A stretch of DNA of 64,000 nucleotides, from assembly GCA_002049455.2 (NCBI GenBank), contig KV918916.1, forward strand, positions 106,242-170,241. Direction: 5' to 3'. Position 1 is the first letter of the stretch; the number at the start of each line of letters is the position of its first letter. A model generated the notes under the pieces. The model made no database searches, had not been told where the DNA came from, and was given only the letters and a program-made list of their open reading frames with translations. The DNA comes from Porphyra umbilicalis (lineage: Eukaryota; Rhodophyta; Bangiophyceae; Bangiales; Bangiaceae). Shown here piece by piece: positions 31,767-42,744 of the stretch. The translations under genes were made by a program, and so were the position numbers.

Positions 31767-33080
31767 TGACTCCCAGCGTGCAAGGCAATTACATCTGAGC
31801 ACGCTGCCATTGAGAACTACGAGGGGGACAGAGGACTGGATCACCATGCGCCGGGCTGCAAACAGGACAGCTGTTGGAATGACATGAGCGCAAGGTGTCA
31901 AAGGGTTTGAAAACCCTCCGTCATGATGCGTCAACGGCCGATTTTAGGTCTCACGACGTCTCATAGGTCACTAATTCCAGGCACGTACGTGCAATACCCT
32001 GGCCTTCAGGGCGGTGGCGCGCTCCGCGACGCATAGATACCGGGTACGCCGGCCGGCTTCATGGCCGCGAGAACGCACGGGGGCACGTACAGTCACGATG
32101 CCGTGGCGGGGGGGGCGTGGGGCGGGGACAGGGGTGTCGCCGCCGCCGCCGCAGCGGCGGCGGCCCGCCGACGTGGTGCAACGCCTACGGGCGGGGCCGT
32201 CACCCAGCCGCGCAGCGCACCTGCGCGCGGCCGGCACGGCGCACGGGCGAGCGGATGGGATCGACAGGCACGATCATTCGCGGGTCATCGTGGGCGCTTC
32301 GAACCCCAGAAGTAGGTTGCCGCGCGCAACTCGGGGCGGTGGGGGGGCCAGGCACCGTCCGGGCCCTGTGACCCTTGTGGCAGGACAGCCCTTCTGAGCC
32401 ACGTAACTCTATTCGCTTTTAGCGTCATCGCGACCATTCCAACGTTGACACGCCCTCAGATCCCTGAGGACACGAATGCAGACTGCCACCTCTGAAACGG
32501 AGAGCAAGTCCCACGATCTAAGTATATGTGTGCATCACTACACTTTGAGAGCACCCTGTCCTAAAGGCCAGCGAAAAGATTGGCATGGCAAATATTCATC
32601 AAGTTATGAACTGTATAATTGTTCGATGCACTTGTGTTCCTGTTCGGATCAGCCGAAATTGGGCATACTGCAATACTACCAACAGCCGGCAACGCTCAGC
32701 AGCAGTACGAGGCTGGAGGATGCGCCATCGAGTAGAGGAACGCCATCCATCTGCCCGAGACGCGCGCCCGCCACGTCCGCAACACGCGCACCCCCGTGAC
32801 TGCAGCAGACACGCAAGAGACGAGCGCGCCGTTGCGTACAAGCACCACGCCACCAAACCGTGGGCAGCGGGGCAAACCCAGTGTAGGGAGCTCCCCCCCC
32901 CTCCGGGTCCATGCTTTTTACCGTCTTGACGGACACAACCCCACACGCGCCCCGGCCTCGACCAGCAGAGCCCTGCCGGCGCCCCAGGCCGTCATTGACA
33001 GACAACCTTCTCTACGCACCACCCCATCAGCCGCTCCCACGGCCACCCACCCCCCCCGCTCCCGCGCGGTGCGCCCCCCC
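31767..33080. other. Intergenic; no gene seen
   Basis: About 1.3 kb without a convincing gene, RNA gene or repeat. The part near 32110-32250 is GC-rich; the rest is mixed composition. Confidence 0.5.
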
Positions 33081-33288
33081 TCAAACCTTGATGATGACAA
33101 ACGCCACAATGGCGGCCAGCAGCCCGCCGGCGGCAATGGCGGCAACGAGCCCGACCGCCTGGATGTCCACCCCCGTAAACGGCCCAATGTCGACGGCGAG
33201 CGCGTGGATGGCCGCCCAAGGGACGGCGAACGCGGCGGCAGACGGGGCGACGGGCACCAGCGCAACGGGCGACGCGGCCGGTGCGGCG

Positions 33289-33320
<32 letters not shown>

Positions 33321-33479
33321 GGTAGCCGGCGCGGCCAAGCCCATCCGGCAGACGTGCCGGCAGGGGGCAGAGGAAGGGACGACCGCGGCCGCTGGCCTCT
33401 TGGACGCCAACCGCAGCGGGCTCGTGTGCCGGGCGCCGCAGGCGGCGGCGGCCGCCGACGGCACAAACGCGGCGGCCAT
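33081..33479 (-). CDS. Small predicted plastid-targeted membrane protein (132 aa)
   Basis: ATG 33479 begins MAAAFVPSAAAAACGARHTS, an Ala/Ser/Arg-rich leader with an early Phe like red-algal plastid transit peptides. A poly-Ala linker (about residues 50-65) follows. The C-terminus (DIGPFTGVDIQAVG, then LVAAIAAGGLLAAIVAFVII) forms one hydrophobic helix ending in IKV. Size and layout suit a one-helix thylakoid or envelope protein; I cannot name it. It is divergent from the RNA methyltransferase gene starting 514 bp away, and they may share a promoter region. The alternative is compositional chance, made less likely by the clean leader-plus-helix layout. Confidence 0.55.
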
Positions 33480-33993
33480 GGCCGGGCGCGGAGCGGCGCC
33501 GCGGGTCAGGAGCAGGAAGGATCCGCCGGTGAGGAGGATGTGCCAGGCGTACAGTCCCCGGCCTGGTAGCTTCTACGGGGACACCCGCCGATGGGGGCGG
33601 TGGGGCGAGAGGGCGCCGGCCACGCCAACTCGGGGGCGATGCGCGGAGATGGTGGTGGAGGCGACGGCGGTGGACTCGCGCCGGGCAAGGGGGGGGGGCT
33701 CGTGGCAGTGTGTTCTGGAGGTCCACGGACCTGAGGTTGCGGAATCGAGCCGCGCTCGATCCGATCGACGCCGCCGGCGTCTGCGTCTGCGGGATCCGGC
33801 TGGCAGAGAGCGCAAGTCGGACGCCGCGTCTCGGTCAAGCGGCTCCACTGGCGCACTGGCGCTGCTCCGCGACCGCACCGCCCCTGGAGCTCGAGTGCCC
33901 GGCCGGCGGCTCCCAGCGTCGCCCTACCGCCGCCCCAGTCGCCTCTGCCCGCCCACCTATTCTCGCTGCCGCTGCTGTGTCCCGCCGCGGGCA

Positions 33994-36222
33994 ATGCTGG
34001 CCCGCCACGCCGTCTCGCCGCGGCTCGGGCAGCTGGGGCGGACGCTGGGCGCCGCCCCGTCCGCGTCGCTCCTGCCCGCCGCTGCCGTCGGCACGCTCGC
34101 CGCCCCCCCCCGGTCAGCCCGCATGGTGGCCTTTCTAACGCCGGCGGCGGCGCCCGCGCTGCACTGGCGGGCCACCCCCCTGTTGCCCGGACCGGCCCTC
34201 GTCGGCCAGAGACCCCCGGCGGGTGCCGCTGCCGGGACGCCACGCGGCCGCCCCGTCGTCTTGCGCACGCTCGTCGCCACCGCCGCGGCGGCCGCCGCTG
34301 CCGAGCCCCCACCCGCCACGGGCGTTGCCGACGGTGTGGCGCCCCCCCCCCCGGCGGCCGCGCCAGGGGAGGTGCCCGGCGCGTCGCCCGCGGCGGCGGC
34401 GGTCGCCACGCCCCCCCCCCCCTCCGTCATCCCCGGCGTCACCCGCCGCCTCCGCCGCGACGACGTCCTCGACGTGGCCATCGAGTCGCTCGCGTATGGC
34501 GGCGACGGCCTCGCCTGGGCGCCCGACGGTCCCGACCAGTCGCCCCTGGCGGTGCTCGTCAAACACGCGCTCCCCGGCGAGACGGTGCGGGTGGCGGTCA
34601 AGAAGCTCCGCCGCAAACCCAAAACCCACTCCAACAGCGTCGCCCGCGGCGCGCACGCCGAGGCGGTGCTCCTGCGGCGGCTGTCCCCGTCCCCGTCGGC
34701 GGTGGACGCGCCGTGCCCGCACTTTGGGCTCTCCCGCACGGGCGGCGGCGGCTGCGGCGGGTGCCTCCACCAGCACCTCGACTATGGCCGGCAGGTGGCG
34801 GAGAAGGAGGCGCAGGTGGCGTTTTTGTTTCGGGACCTCCTCCCGACGGGCGGCGGTGTGCGGCCAATGGTGCGGGCGCCGGGGTTGTGGGCGTACCGCA
34901 ACAAGATGGAGTTTAGTTTTGGGACGCGCATTTGGCGCGCCGACAAGCCGTACGTCGACAAGGGCGACGGTGGGGGGGGGGACGCGGCGGACCACGGGAA
35001 TGGGGGCGCGCCGGGTCCGCCCGTGTCGGGGCCCCCGCCGCCTCGCAAGGTCTACCCCCCGGGCGGCAATGACGGTTTTGTGCTCGGCCTCCACGCGCCG
35101 GGGCGGTACGACAAGCTCGTCCCCGTCGACCGGTGCCTTATCCAACCCGACGCGGCCAACGAGGTGCTCGCCTTCCTCCGCACGCGCTGCGAGGAGCTCC
35201 TCCTCGAACCGTTTGACGTCAAGACCGGCACCGGCTACCTCCGCGCCGTCGGCCTGCGCACCGCCACCGACGCGGCGGGCGTGGTGCAGGTGTCGGTCAA
35301 CCTCATCACGGCGGATGATGAGGTGCCTGGGCGGCTGGTGCCGCTCGCGGCGGAACTCGGCGCCCGCTTCCCCGCCGTCACCTCGGTCGTGCACAACATC
35401 CAGGCGAGCAGCAGCGACCGCGGCGGCGGCGGCCGCCGCGGTGCCCCCGAGGTGGTCCTCTATGGCCGCCGCACGATCGTCCAGGCGGTGCGGGGCCTCA
35501 CCTTTGAAATGTCGGCCAACAGCTTTTTCCAAACGTCGGCGGGGTCGGCCGCGCTGCTGTATGACCGCATTGTCGAGGCGGCGGACCTCGGGCCCGCCGA
35601 CACGGTCGTCGACTTGTTTACGGGCACGGGCACGATTGGGCTGGCGCTCGCCGCCTCCGCGGGGCGGGTGGTCGGGGTGGAGCTCGTGGCCGACGCGGTC
35701 GCCGACGCGCGGCGCAACGCGGAGCGGAATGGGGTGACCAACGCGGCCTTTTACGTTGGCGACTTGACCGCGCTCAAGGGGGGGATGGCGCTCGCGGACG
35801 TGGTCGACTGGGAGGGGGCGCCCCCGCCATTGGTCACCCGCCGGGCGGCCGGCGGTGGGGGCGGCAGCGCCGGTGGGGGTGGTGGTGGCGGCGGCGACGA
35901 CGACGCGCCGGCCGCCGCCGACGGCGGCGACGCGGCGGCCGCCAAGGCCGACGTGCAGATGGACGTGGTCGTTGTGGACCCCCCGCGGGCGGGGCTCCAC
36001 CCCAAGCTCGTCCGCTGGCTGGCGCGCTGCGGCGCGCGGCGCGTCGTGTACGTGAGCTGCAACGCCGCGACGCAGGTGCGGGATGTGGCGCTGCTGCAGT
36101 CGCACGAGCCGCGGTGGCAGCTGACGTCGTTGACGCCGGTGGATATGTTCCCGCACACGCCCCACGTCGAGACGGTCGGGGTGTTGGAGTTGGTGGGCGA
36201 GTCGGCGGCCGTGGAGGGGTGA
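33994..36222 (+). CDS. TrmA/RlmD-family RNA 5-methyluridine methyltransferase (742 aa)
   Basis: Transfers a methyl group from S-adenosylmethionine to uridine C5 in tRNA or rRNA. A TRAM-like N-terminal domain (DVAIESLAYGGDGLAW, VLVKHALPGETVRVAV) is followed by Cys residues near 241 and CGGCLHQHL near 254-257, a candidate Fe-S site. Next come the central PGLWAYRNKMEFSFG and VDRCLIQP, the SAM-binding motif VVDLFTGTGTIGLALA (about 540), VVVDPPRAGLHPK, the catalytic Cys in YVSCNAATQ (about 687), and the general-base Glu in PHVETVGVLEL (about 725). ATG 33994 was chosen because it gives a basic leader (MLARHAVSPRLGQLGRTLG) suggesting organelle import; ATG 34123 is an alternative. Insertions rich in Gly/Pro/Ala lengthen it beyond bacterial relatives (about 370-450 aa). 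Confidence 0.9.
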   Translation: MLARHAVSPRLGQLGRTLGAAPSASLLPAAAVGTLAAPPRSARMVAFLTPAAAPALHWRATPLLPGPALVGQRPPAGAAAGTPRGRPVVLRTLVATAAAAAAAEPPPATGVADGVAPPPPAAAPGEVPGASPAAAAVATPPPPSVIPGVTRRLRRDDVLDVAIESLAYGGDGLAWAPDGPDQSPLAVLVKHALPGETVRVAVKKLRRKPKTHSNSVARGAHAEAVLLRRLSPSPSAVDAPCPHFGLSRTGGGGCGGCLHQHLDYGRQVAEKEAQVAFLFRDLLPTGGGVRPMVRAPGLWAYRNKMEFSFGTRIWRADKPYVDKGDGGGGDAADHGNGGAPGPPVSGPPPPRKVYPPGGNDGFVLGLHAPGRYDKLVPVDRCLIQPDAANEVLAFLRTRCEELLLEPFDVKTGTGYLRAVGLRTATDAAGVVQVSVNLITADDEVPGRLVPLAAELGARFPAVTSVVHNIQASSSDRGGGGRRGAPEVVLYGRRTIVQAVRGLTFEMSANSFFQTSAGSAALLYDRIVEAADLGPADTVVDLFTGTGTIGLALAASAGRVVGVELVADAVADARRNAERNGVTNAAFYVGDLTALKGGMALADVVDWEGAPPPLVTRRAAGGGGGSAGGGGGGGGDDDAPAAADGGDAAAAKADVQMDVVVVDPPRAGLHPKLVRWLARCGARRVVYVSCNAATQVRDVALLQSHEPRWQLTSLTPVDMFPHTPHVETVGVLELVGESAAVEG

Positions 36223-36254
36223 CACTGTCGACCTGTGAAGAGGGCTCGACAAGA

Positions 36255-36272
36255 CATGAAAAAAAAAAAAAA
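36255..36272 (+). repeat. Poly-A run between convergent genes
   Basis: About 16-18 A residues just after the RNA methyltransferase stop. Confidence 0.8.
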
Positions 36273-36370
36273 AAGACGACAGCAGGCAAACTTATTAATG
36301 GCAGGCGCAGCGTGCACGTCGGCGGCCACGGTTGCCGTCACCCCCCCGCCCCCCCCCTCCCCCCCACCAC

Positions 36371-37421
36371 TCAAACCCGCCGCCGCCGCCGCCGCGACGC
36401 GCGCGGCCGCACCCCCCGCTCCGCCCCCGCCCGCTGCGCGTTCCGCTTCAGCGCGCCCAAAAACCACATGAGCCGCGGCCGCCGCGCGACGTACCCCCAA
36501 TCCGCCGCCGCGTCGGCGAGCATCATGCACGTGGCGGCGCTGAAAAAACACAACAGCCCCGAGTGCACCGTCAGCACCGCCGCGACCGCCACCCCAATCG
36601 TGCGGGCCGAGGGTGCGGCCCACCCCCCCGGCCCCGCCAGCCCCGCCTTGGCCGCCACGACGCCGAGGCCGACGACCATGGCCTGCACCTGCGACGTGAC
36701 GAGCGCCCACCCCCCATACCCGAGCAGCCGCCCCGCAATGCCGACTTGGGCGGCGACGCCCGCCACTTTGGTCGCCGTCGTCGCTGCGAGGAGCCCCGCC
36801 GTCGGCCAGCGGGCGGCCAACCCGACGGCCATCACCGCCGAGCCGGCGCCAATGCCGAGCGCGTAGAGCATCGCGTAGAGGGGGCCGAGGCTACACGCGA
36901 CGAGCAGCACGGTGACGCCGACCGTCTGCACCCCCCGCCGCGCGTCCCACCTGAGGGCCACAAAGACGGGCGGCAGGGGGTAGAGGAGGAGCAGGAAGGA
37001 GTCGAGGCGGTAGACGCGGCCGAGGGACCACAAGCAGCAGCTGACCGCCGCCATGAGGGCGGCCTGCACCTTGGGCAACTGCACGTACTGGTCGGGGTTT
37101 TCCACCGCCGCCGCGCCAGTGCCGCCGCCGGGCGGGCGCCAGCCGCCGCCACCGCCGCCGCCGCCGCCGACACCGTCGTCGTCGTCCTCGTCGGGGGTCG
37201 GGGGGGCGGCGCCGGCGGCCGCGTCGGCGCGGGCCTCAAACTCGTCAATGAGGTCCTCCCACTCGGCGGCGGTCGCCGGGGGGGGGGCGGCGGGGGGCGC
37301 CCGCCGCGCGGCAACTTGGCCGCCGCAAAGGGGCCGGCGGCGGCCGACTGCGCGCCTCGGTCGGCCGCCCACGTGGCGGCGGCGGCCCAGGGGTTGGCGG
37401 TGCCCCCATTGCCGCCGCCGC

Positions 37422-37477
<56 letters not shown>

Positions 37478-37725
37478 GTCGCCGCCGCCGCCAACGCCGC
37501 CGTGCGCCGACGAGGCGGCGCGGCGGCCCGACCGGGTACCCGTCGGGCGGGCGGGGGCGCCACGCGCGGCGGGCGGCCGGCGCGCGCCGCGCGTGCGCGC
37601 AGCCGCCGCGCGCCGGGCCGACCGCCGCCGCCAATGGCGGGGGCGGCGGCGCCGACAAAGGCGGGCGGGTGCGGCGTCGGCGGCAGCGGCGCGCCGACGC
37701 GCGCCCCCGTCGCCGCGGGGTCCAT
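36371..37725 (-). CDS. DUF2232-type multi-pass membrane protein, predicted plastid, frame change inside
   Basis: The C-terminal half has several hydrophobic helices: VQAALMAAVSCCLWSLGRVY, LDSFLLLLYPLPPVFVALRW, TVLLVACSLGPLYAMLYALG, and so on to HSGLLCFFSAATCMMLADAA. The LDS...PLPPVFVALRW pattern matches DUF2232 proteins of bacteria and plant plastids; function unknown. The N-terminal half reads in another frame: from ATG 37725 (MDPAATGARVG) through AFVGAAAPAIGGG, transit-peptide-like, a poly-Gly tract (CCG repeats at 37433-37475) and NPWAAAATWAADRG. The change lies near the G/C run at 37268-37290 before EWEDLIDEFEARAD. A homopolymer length error is the likely cause. Its 3' end faces the RNA methyltransferase, 148 bp away. 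Confidence 0.65.
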
Positions 37726-38511
37726 GGCGCGCGCGCCGCGCGCGGGGCGGCGGGGCGCGGCCGCGGGGGGACGCGACGAAGGGGGGGTGGACGCGCAGGC
37801 GCGGCGGCGGGGGCGGTGCCGCGGCGCCTGCGGCGGCCGGCGGTGGCACGCAGCGACGGCGGCGGGCGCCCGGCGAGCGGCGCGAGCGACGGGCGGGGCG
37901 GGGGCGCGTCGACGGGGAGCTGTCTGGCGGCGGGGAGATGTTGCGGCGCGACGCACCGCGTGACGCGGGAACGAGACGCAATGTACCTGCACGCACCGTG
38001 CGCGGCTGAAACAGTGGTCACCTGCCGGTGGTGACGACCGTTGAAGCAGAGCTTCTCACGACCGTCTCAAGTTCCAACCACAAGATCCTTTTGCATCAGT
38101 ATTGGTTTGTTGGCAATTTTGGCAGATGGTCGTCAAGACAGGGTCTGGATCGACTTCCCATTGGCCTACCGGTCGATCGTATCGGTGAATGGATGGGTGG
38201 GAGACTCTCAACCTTGGCTTTCTGCCCATCTGCCAAAAGTGGGACGATTGCCATGCTCTGGTGTTGGTTCGCAGCACAATGTTTCCGGTCTTTGCTGTCG
38301 CCGTCTCCTCGTCCGCCCGCGCCGGCCTTGGCGCTCGTGCCGTCCCGGCGTGGTCTTCTTCCGCCGCTTCCTGCTTGCTCCTCGGTTGCTTCTTTCCCTT
38401 GTCTTGGTTTCCGAATTTATCAACCCTTACCGACGACCTGCGTGTGGGGTTGGTCCGCCGACCGGGACGTCCCGCCCCCCCCCCCCCCCCCCCCCGACCC
38501 CGCGGCCGACC
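37726..38511. promoter_or_regulatory. Shared upstream region of the DUF2232 and uL14 genes
   Basis: A 786-bp divergent intergenic interval. It includes a lower-GC stretch (about 38030-38460) and a C-run of about 20 just before the uL14 start (38476-38495). No defined promoter element is recognised. Confidence 0.4.
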
Positions 38512-38943
38512 ATGGTCCAAGTCCGCACCGTCCTCCGCGTGGCGGACAACTCGGGCGCCCAACTCGTGCGCGTCATTGGCGTCCTTCGCCGCCGCCGCGG
38601 GCGCCCGACGGCGACGACCGGCTCCCTCCTGTCCGTGTCGGTCATCAAGACGGACCCCGCGGTCAAGGTCAAAAAAGTCGCCAAGGGCGAAGTCCACACC
38701 GCCCTCCTCGTCCGCACCGCCGACGAGCGGCCGCGGGCGGACGGGGGGTGGGTGCGCATGCCGTCGGGCGGGTCCGCGGCGGTGCTCCTCGCGCGGGGGA
38801 CGGCCGACACGCCGCTCGGCAGCCGCGTGCGGGGGCCCGTGTCGGCGGCGCTGCGGCGGGATGGGAACGTCAAGGTGTTGAGTTTGGCGCGCGCCGCGCT
38901 GATGAGCACCGTGGCGGCGCCGGGGGTGGTGCGGCGGAGGTGA
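38512..38943 (+). CDS. Ribosomal protein uL14, probably mitochondrial (143 aa)
   Basis: Large-subunit protein that contacts the small subunit at an intersubunit bridge. ATG 38512 starts MVQVRTVLRVADNSGAQLVR, the L14 signature start (bacterial form MIQ..T.L.VADNSGA). LLSVSVIKTDPAVKVKKVAKGEVHTALLVRTA is the central beta-barrel, and a KVLSLARAAL tail follows. It has an insertion and is slightly longer than bacterial L14 (about 122 aa). Red-algal plastids encode their own L14, so a nuclear bacterial-type copy is most likely for the mitochondrion; that is inference. No import leader precedes this ATG, but the frame is open upstream to 38041, so an extended N-terminus remains possible. A long G-run follows the stop. 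Confidence 0.85.
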   Translation: MVQVRTVLRVADNSGAQLVRVIGVLRRRRGRPTATTGSLLSVSVIKTDPAVKVKKVAKGEVHTALLVRTADERPRADGGWVRMPSGGSAAVLLARGTADTPLGSRVRGPVSAALRRDGNVKVLSLARAALMSTVAAPGVVRRR

Positions 38944-39694
38944 GGGGGGGGGCGGGGGGGGGGGGGGGGCAGCAGTGGTTTGCTGTTTGGGGGGGGGGGG
39001 GGGGCGGGGGGTGGCGGCGGCTGCTGCCGGACGCGTGGCGGCGCGCCGGCGCTCGGCGGGTGGTGGGTGTCGAGGAGGAGGGTGCCGAGGAGGAGGGCGT
39101 GCGCGTTGATGCGTGGGGTTTGGGTTGGGCGTGTCGGTGGAGCGGCGGCATGCGGGCAAGGCGTTTGCGTGTCGCGTGGTTGTTTTGGCGGCGGCGTGAC
39201 TGGAGGACGCGCCCCGTGTTGTGGGCGGGCGGGCGGCCCGACTGGCAAAGACGGGCGCCATGAGGTCGGCAGTGGTTGTGTGTGACGTTGCTGCTCTTTG
39301 TCGGCATGGACACCCGCGGCTGCTCGGCGTGGAGCACTGCGTCGCCGGGTGAAAACGGCGACGCGGGCGGGTGGTTGCGGCACCGGCGGGTGGTCCTCGG
39401 ACTATCGGGCTGCCAGGAGGTGCGAGGTCACTTCCCCGACGGCGCCCCCGCGGCACGTGTGTCGATACGATTCAGGCTGCGCGCCGTCGCCTACAGTCTG
39501 CTTCACACACAAGAACAATGGGGTACTCTTGCTCACACGAGACGCCCGCCACAGACGGCATGGCTTGCGCGGGCACCGCTTCCTCGGTGATCCCCCCATA
39601 TCATGTACATGCAACGGTCCCGCGCTCGTCGGGCACGCACAGACCCACCCTGGTGCGCTCGTCGCCAGCGACACGCGCCACCCGGGCGGCCGCC
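38944..39694. other. Intergenic, G-rich; no gene seen
   Basis: Begins with G-runs (38944-39007), consistent with a 3' flank. Remaining open frames are compositional. Confidence 0.5.
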
Positions 39695-42315
39695 TCACGC
39701 GGACCCGTTGGATGCGGCGCCCGCCGCGCCACCGCCGGCCGCGGCGGCAGGAGCGGGCGCAGACGGCGCGGCAGTGCCCGCTGGGCGCGCCGCCGCCGCC
39801 GCGGCCGGTGCGGCCGCGGCTCCCACAGGCGCAGCCGCCGCCGTCGGTGTCGCCGCCGCGACCGCCGGTGCCGCCACGTGAGGCGCCGCCGCGGCCGCCG
39901 CCGCCAGACCCGTCCCGGGCGCAGGCGCGGGCGCCGCCGTCGCCGTGGGCCCAGATGCCCCTGGTGCGGCTGCCGGCGCGGCCGGCGTGGGCACCCGCGC
40001 CGTTGGCGCAGAGCCGGGCGTCGCCGCCGCATGTGCGGGGTCCGCTGCGGCCGCAGATATGGGGCTCGGTGCCGCCGCCGCCGGTGCTGCCACCGCAGAC
40101 GCGGGCGCCGCCACCGGCGTGGCCGCCACGGGCGCGGGCGCGGCCGCCGCCGCCGTCACTGCCGGCAGCGACGAGGGCGGCACCGCCGGTACGGGCGCCA
40201 CGCCCGACGCCACCGCCGCCGTTGCGGCGGCGGCGGCCGCCCCCTCGACCGCCCCGACCGACGCGGCGGGCGCGAGCGAACGCAGGAGGGAGGTGGCGGG
40301 CGTCGGCTCCCCTGGCGACAGCACCGCCGCCGCTGCCGCAGCGGCGGCCGCCGCTACCGTGGCGGGCGGCATTGGGGGGGGGGCGCGGGTGAGGGTAACC
40401 GCCCCCGCCACGGCAGTGGTCGCGGCGGCGGCGGCGGCGGCAGCAGCGGCGGCGGTGGGTGCGGCCGACGCCACCGTTGCCGTGGCGGGTGCCACGCCGC
40501 TGGCCACCGCCTCGACGGCCAGCGACGCCACGTCTGCCGCCGCCGCGCCCGTACCGTGCGTGACACCGCCACCGCCGTCGGTTGCGACTCTCTCCACAGG
40601 CGCGCCCGCGACGCCCGGCAGGTCCAGGCTCATGCCGACACCCCCGATGCGCCCCGCCCCCGCCCCGCCCGGCTCCCCGTCCCACGCGTCGAGCAGGTAG
40701 TTCAGGTCTTCCCCCCCCGTCCCCCCCTCCAGCGGGGGCGGCGCCGCGCCGACGCCGCTGCCGCCCGGCGGCGCCAACCCCCCCCCGTCGTCGGCGCCAA
40801 ACGTGTGCCACAACTCCTCCCCAGTTTCGAGCAGGTCCCCGCCGAGCTCCCCGTCTAGGTCGGGGAGGGCGGGGGCCGATGCCACGCGCCGCACGCCGTC
40901 GCCATCGGGGGCGATCACCCCAACGGGGTGGTGCGGCTCGGATGCGCCGAGACCAAAGGGCGCCGAGTACGGGCCCGCACCGGCGCCAACGGCGGAGGAG
41001 GGGAGGGCGACGGGGGCGCCAACCACGTGGAGCTCGCCTTGGAGGGGCACCTGCGTAAGGATGTCCCCGCCGTTGGGAGCGGCAACACCGACGCCAGCGG
41101 CGGCCGCCTGACCATTGGCCCCAGGCGGCTCCACGTCTTCGTCGTAATCGTCATCGCCCTGTTCGTCCTCGTCATCGTCCGACTCACTGCCACCACGCCC
41201 GTCGTACGGGCCATAGGGGCCGTAGCCAGCACCCTCCTCCTCATCGTCCTCTTCGTCCGCCTCCCCGTGGTTGGGCAGCAGCGGCGACAGTTGGCGCCCG
41301 CCGTAGCCGTGCGGCAGCCCCTCTGGACCGCCGACGACGCCGCCGTCCGCATCTTGAAGTGAGCCGACCTGCTTGCGAGGCGCCCCGCGGCCAACGACCG
41401 ACTTGGTGCCCTTGGTGCCGACGGGCCCCCCGCGGAACGCGGCGGCTGCGGCGGAGCCGGCGCCCCCCCCCCCCCCGCCGACGGGCCAGCCAGGCGGGGA
41501 CGCTTGAGCGCCGCCGCCGCCGCCGCCGACGTCGGCCCCCCGTCCGAATCAGAGCCCGGCAACGGCGCCGGGCGCTTGCGCACGGGCGCCGCGAGCGACT
41601 GGTGGCGCCCGGTTGCGGGCACCCACGCGCCCTCCCGCGCCCGCAGGGCCCTGCGGTCGACGGCGCGGAGCCCCAGTTGGTCCTCGAGAAACGCCGACGT
41701 GGGGCGGATGTGGATGAGGCCGACCGTCGGCACGTCCATGAGGTGCACCATGTACGGGCCGCCGCCGAGCGGGATGGTCTTTCTCGGCTTGATGCGGCGG
41801 GGGAGGGCGGCCTTTTTCTTGGGCGTCGCCGCCGCGCGCCGGGGGGTGGTGGCCTTGGCGCCCGTTGCTGCCGCCGCCTTGGCGCCCCCGGCCGCCGCCG
41901 AGCGGGGGGTTCCGCCCGCCGCCGCCCCACGGCGGCTGGCGGCCGACGCCCGCGAGCGGGACGCGACGCCGCGCGAGCCGCCATCGTCACTATCCCCGTT
42001 CACCGCCCCGTCATAGACGGGTGGCGTCTGCGAGCGGCCGCGGCGGTTGGGCGACGGCCGCGGCCGCCGCGGCTGCGGTGCCACGTGCACCGCCGGGTCC
42101 TCCTCATCGGCGAGCGCCGATGATTCGGCCCGCCCGCCGCCGCCGCTGCCGCTGCCGCCGCCGCCGCCACCGCCACCGCCGCCGGCGCTGCTGGGCCCCG
42201 CCGTGCGGCGCGAGGGCGGGAGGGGCGGCGTGCCGCGGACGGCGCGCCGCGGCGGCGGCACCGGCGCCGGCGCCCGCGGCGGCGTCCGGAACGCGCCGCC
42301 GTCACCGCTGCGGTT

Positions 42316-42356
<41 letters not shown>

Positions 42357-42744
42357 GCGTCAGGGACGGCGCCATTGCGGGCGGGGGCGTCCACGTCGGC
42401 GGCTGCCACGGGGGTTCGGTGGCAACGGCCGCCGCCGCCGCCGCCGCCGCGTCGCCTGCCGCCGGCGTCGGCGGCGGCGCATACTTGCGCACGTACACCT
42501 GCGTGAGCGGCGCCGACGCAATGGCGGCGGGGGAGGGCGCAATGGCCATTGTGACGGCTTGGACGACCATCCCCGATTGTGCCGACGCGAGGATGAAGGA
42601 TTGGAGCAGCGCCTGGATGCGCTGGTGGATGTCGGCAGAGGTGCGCGCCAGCGTCGCCGCCGTGGGGGGGGCGGAGGCGGCGGCAACGGCGGCGGCGCCA
42701 CCGCCGGCGGTGGCGCGGGCGCCAGAAGCCGCGGTGACCGCCAT
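39695..42744 (-). CDS. Large low-complexity protein of unknown function, frame change inside
   Basis: ATG 42744 starts MAVTAASGARATAGGG; an N-terminal helical region follows (TSADIHQRIQALLQSFILAS, QSGMVVQAVTMAIA). Next are disordered Pro/Gly/Arg-rich stretches, a basic region (TPKKKAALPRRIKPRKTIPL) and a compact part: GGPYMVHLMDVPTVGLIHIR, SAFLEDQLGLRAVDRRALRA. At the G-run (C-run 41462-41476 on the + strand) the frame must change to continue as an acidic tail (GEADEEDDEEEGAGYG, ESDDDEDEQGDDDYDEDV), then DLDGELGGDLLETGEELWHT, LNYLLDAWDG and an Ala/Pro-rich end. Basic and acidic tracts suggest a nuclear protein. No family recognised. Roughly 1,010 residues if the frame change is a length error. 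Confidence 0.5.

Noticed and set aside
32911-33993. N-terminal extension of the RNA methyltransferase
   Set aside because: The frame is open by composition only; ATG 33994 gives a plausible leader, and the upstream part overlaps the antisense small protein.
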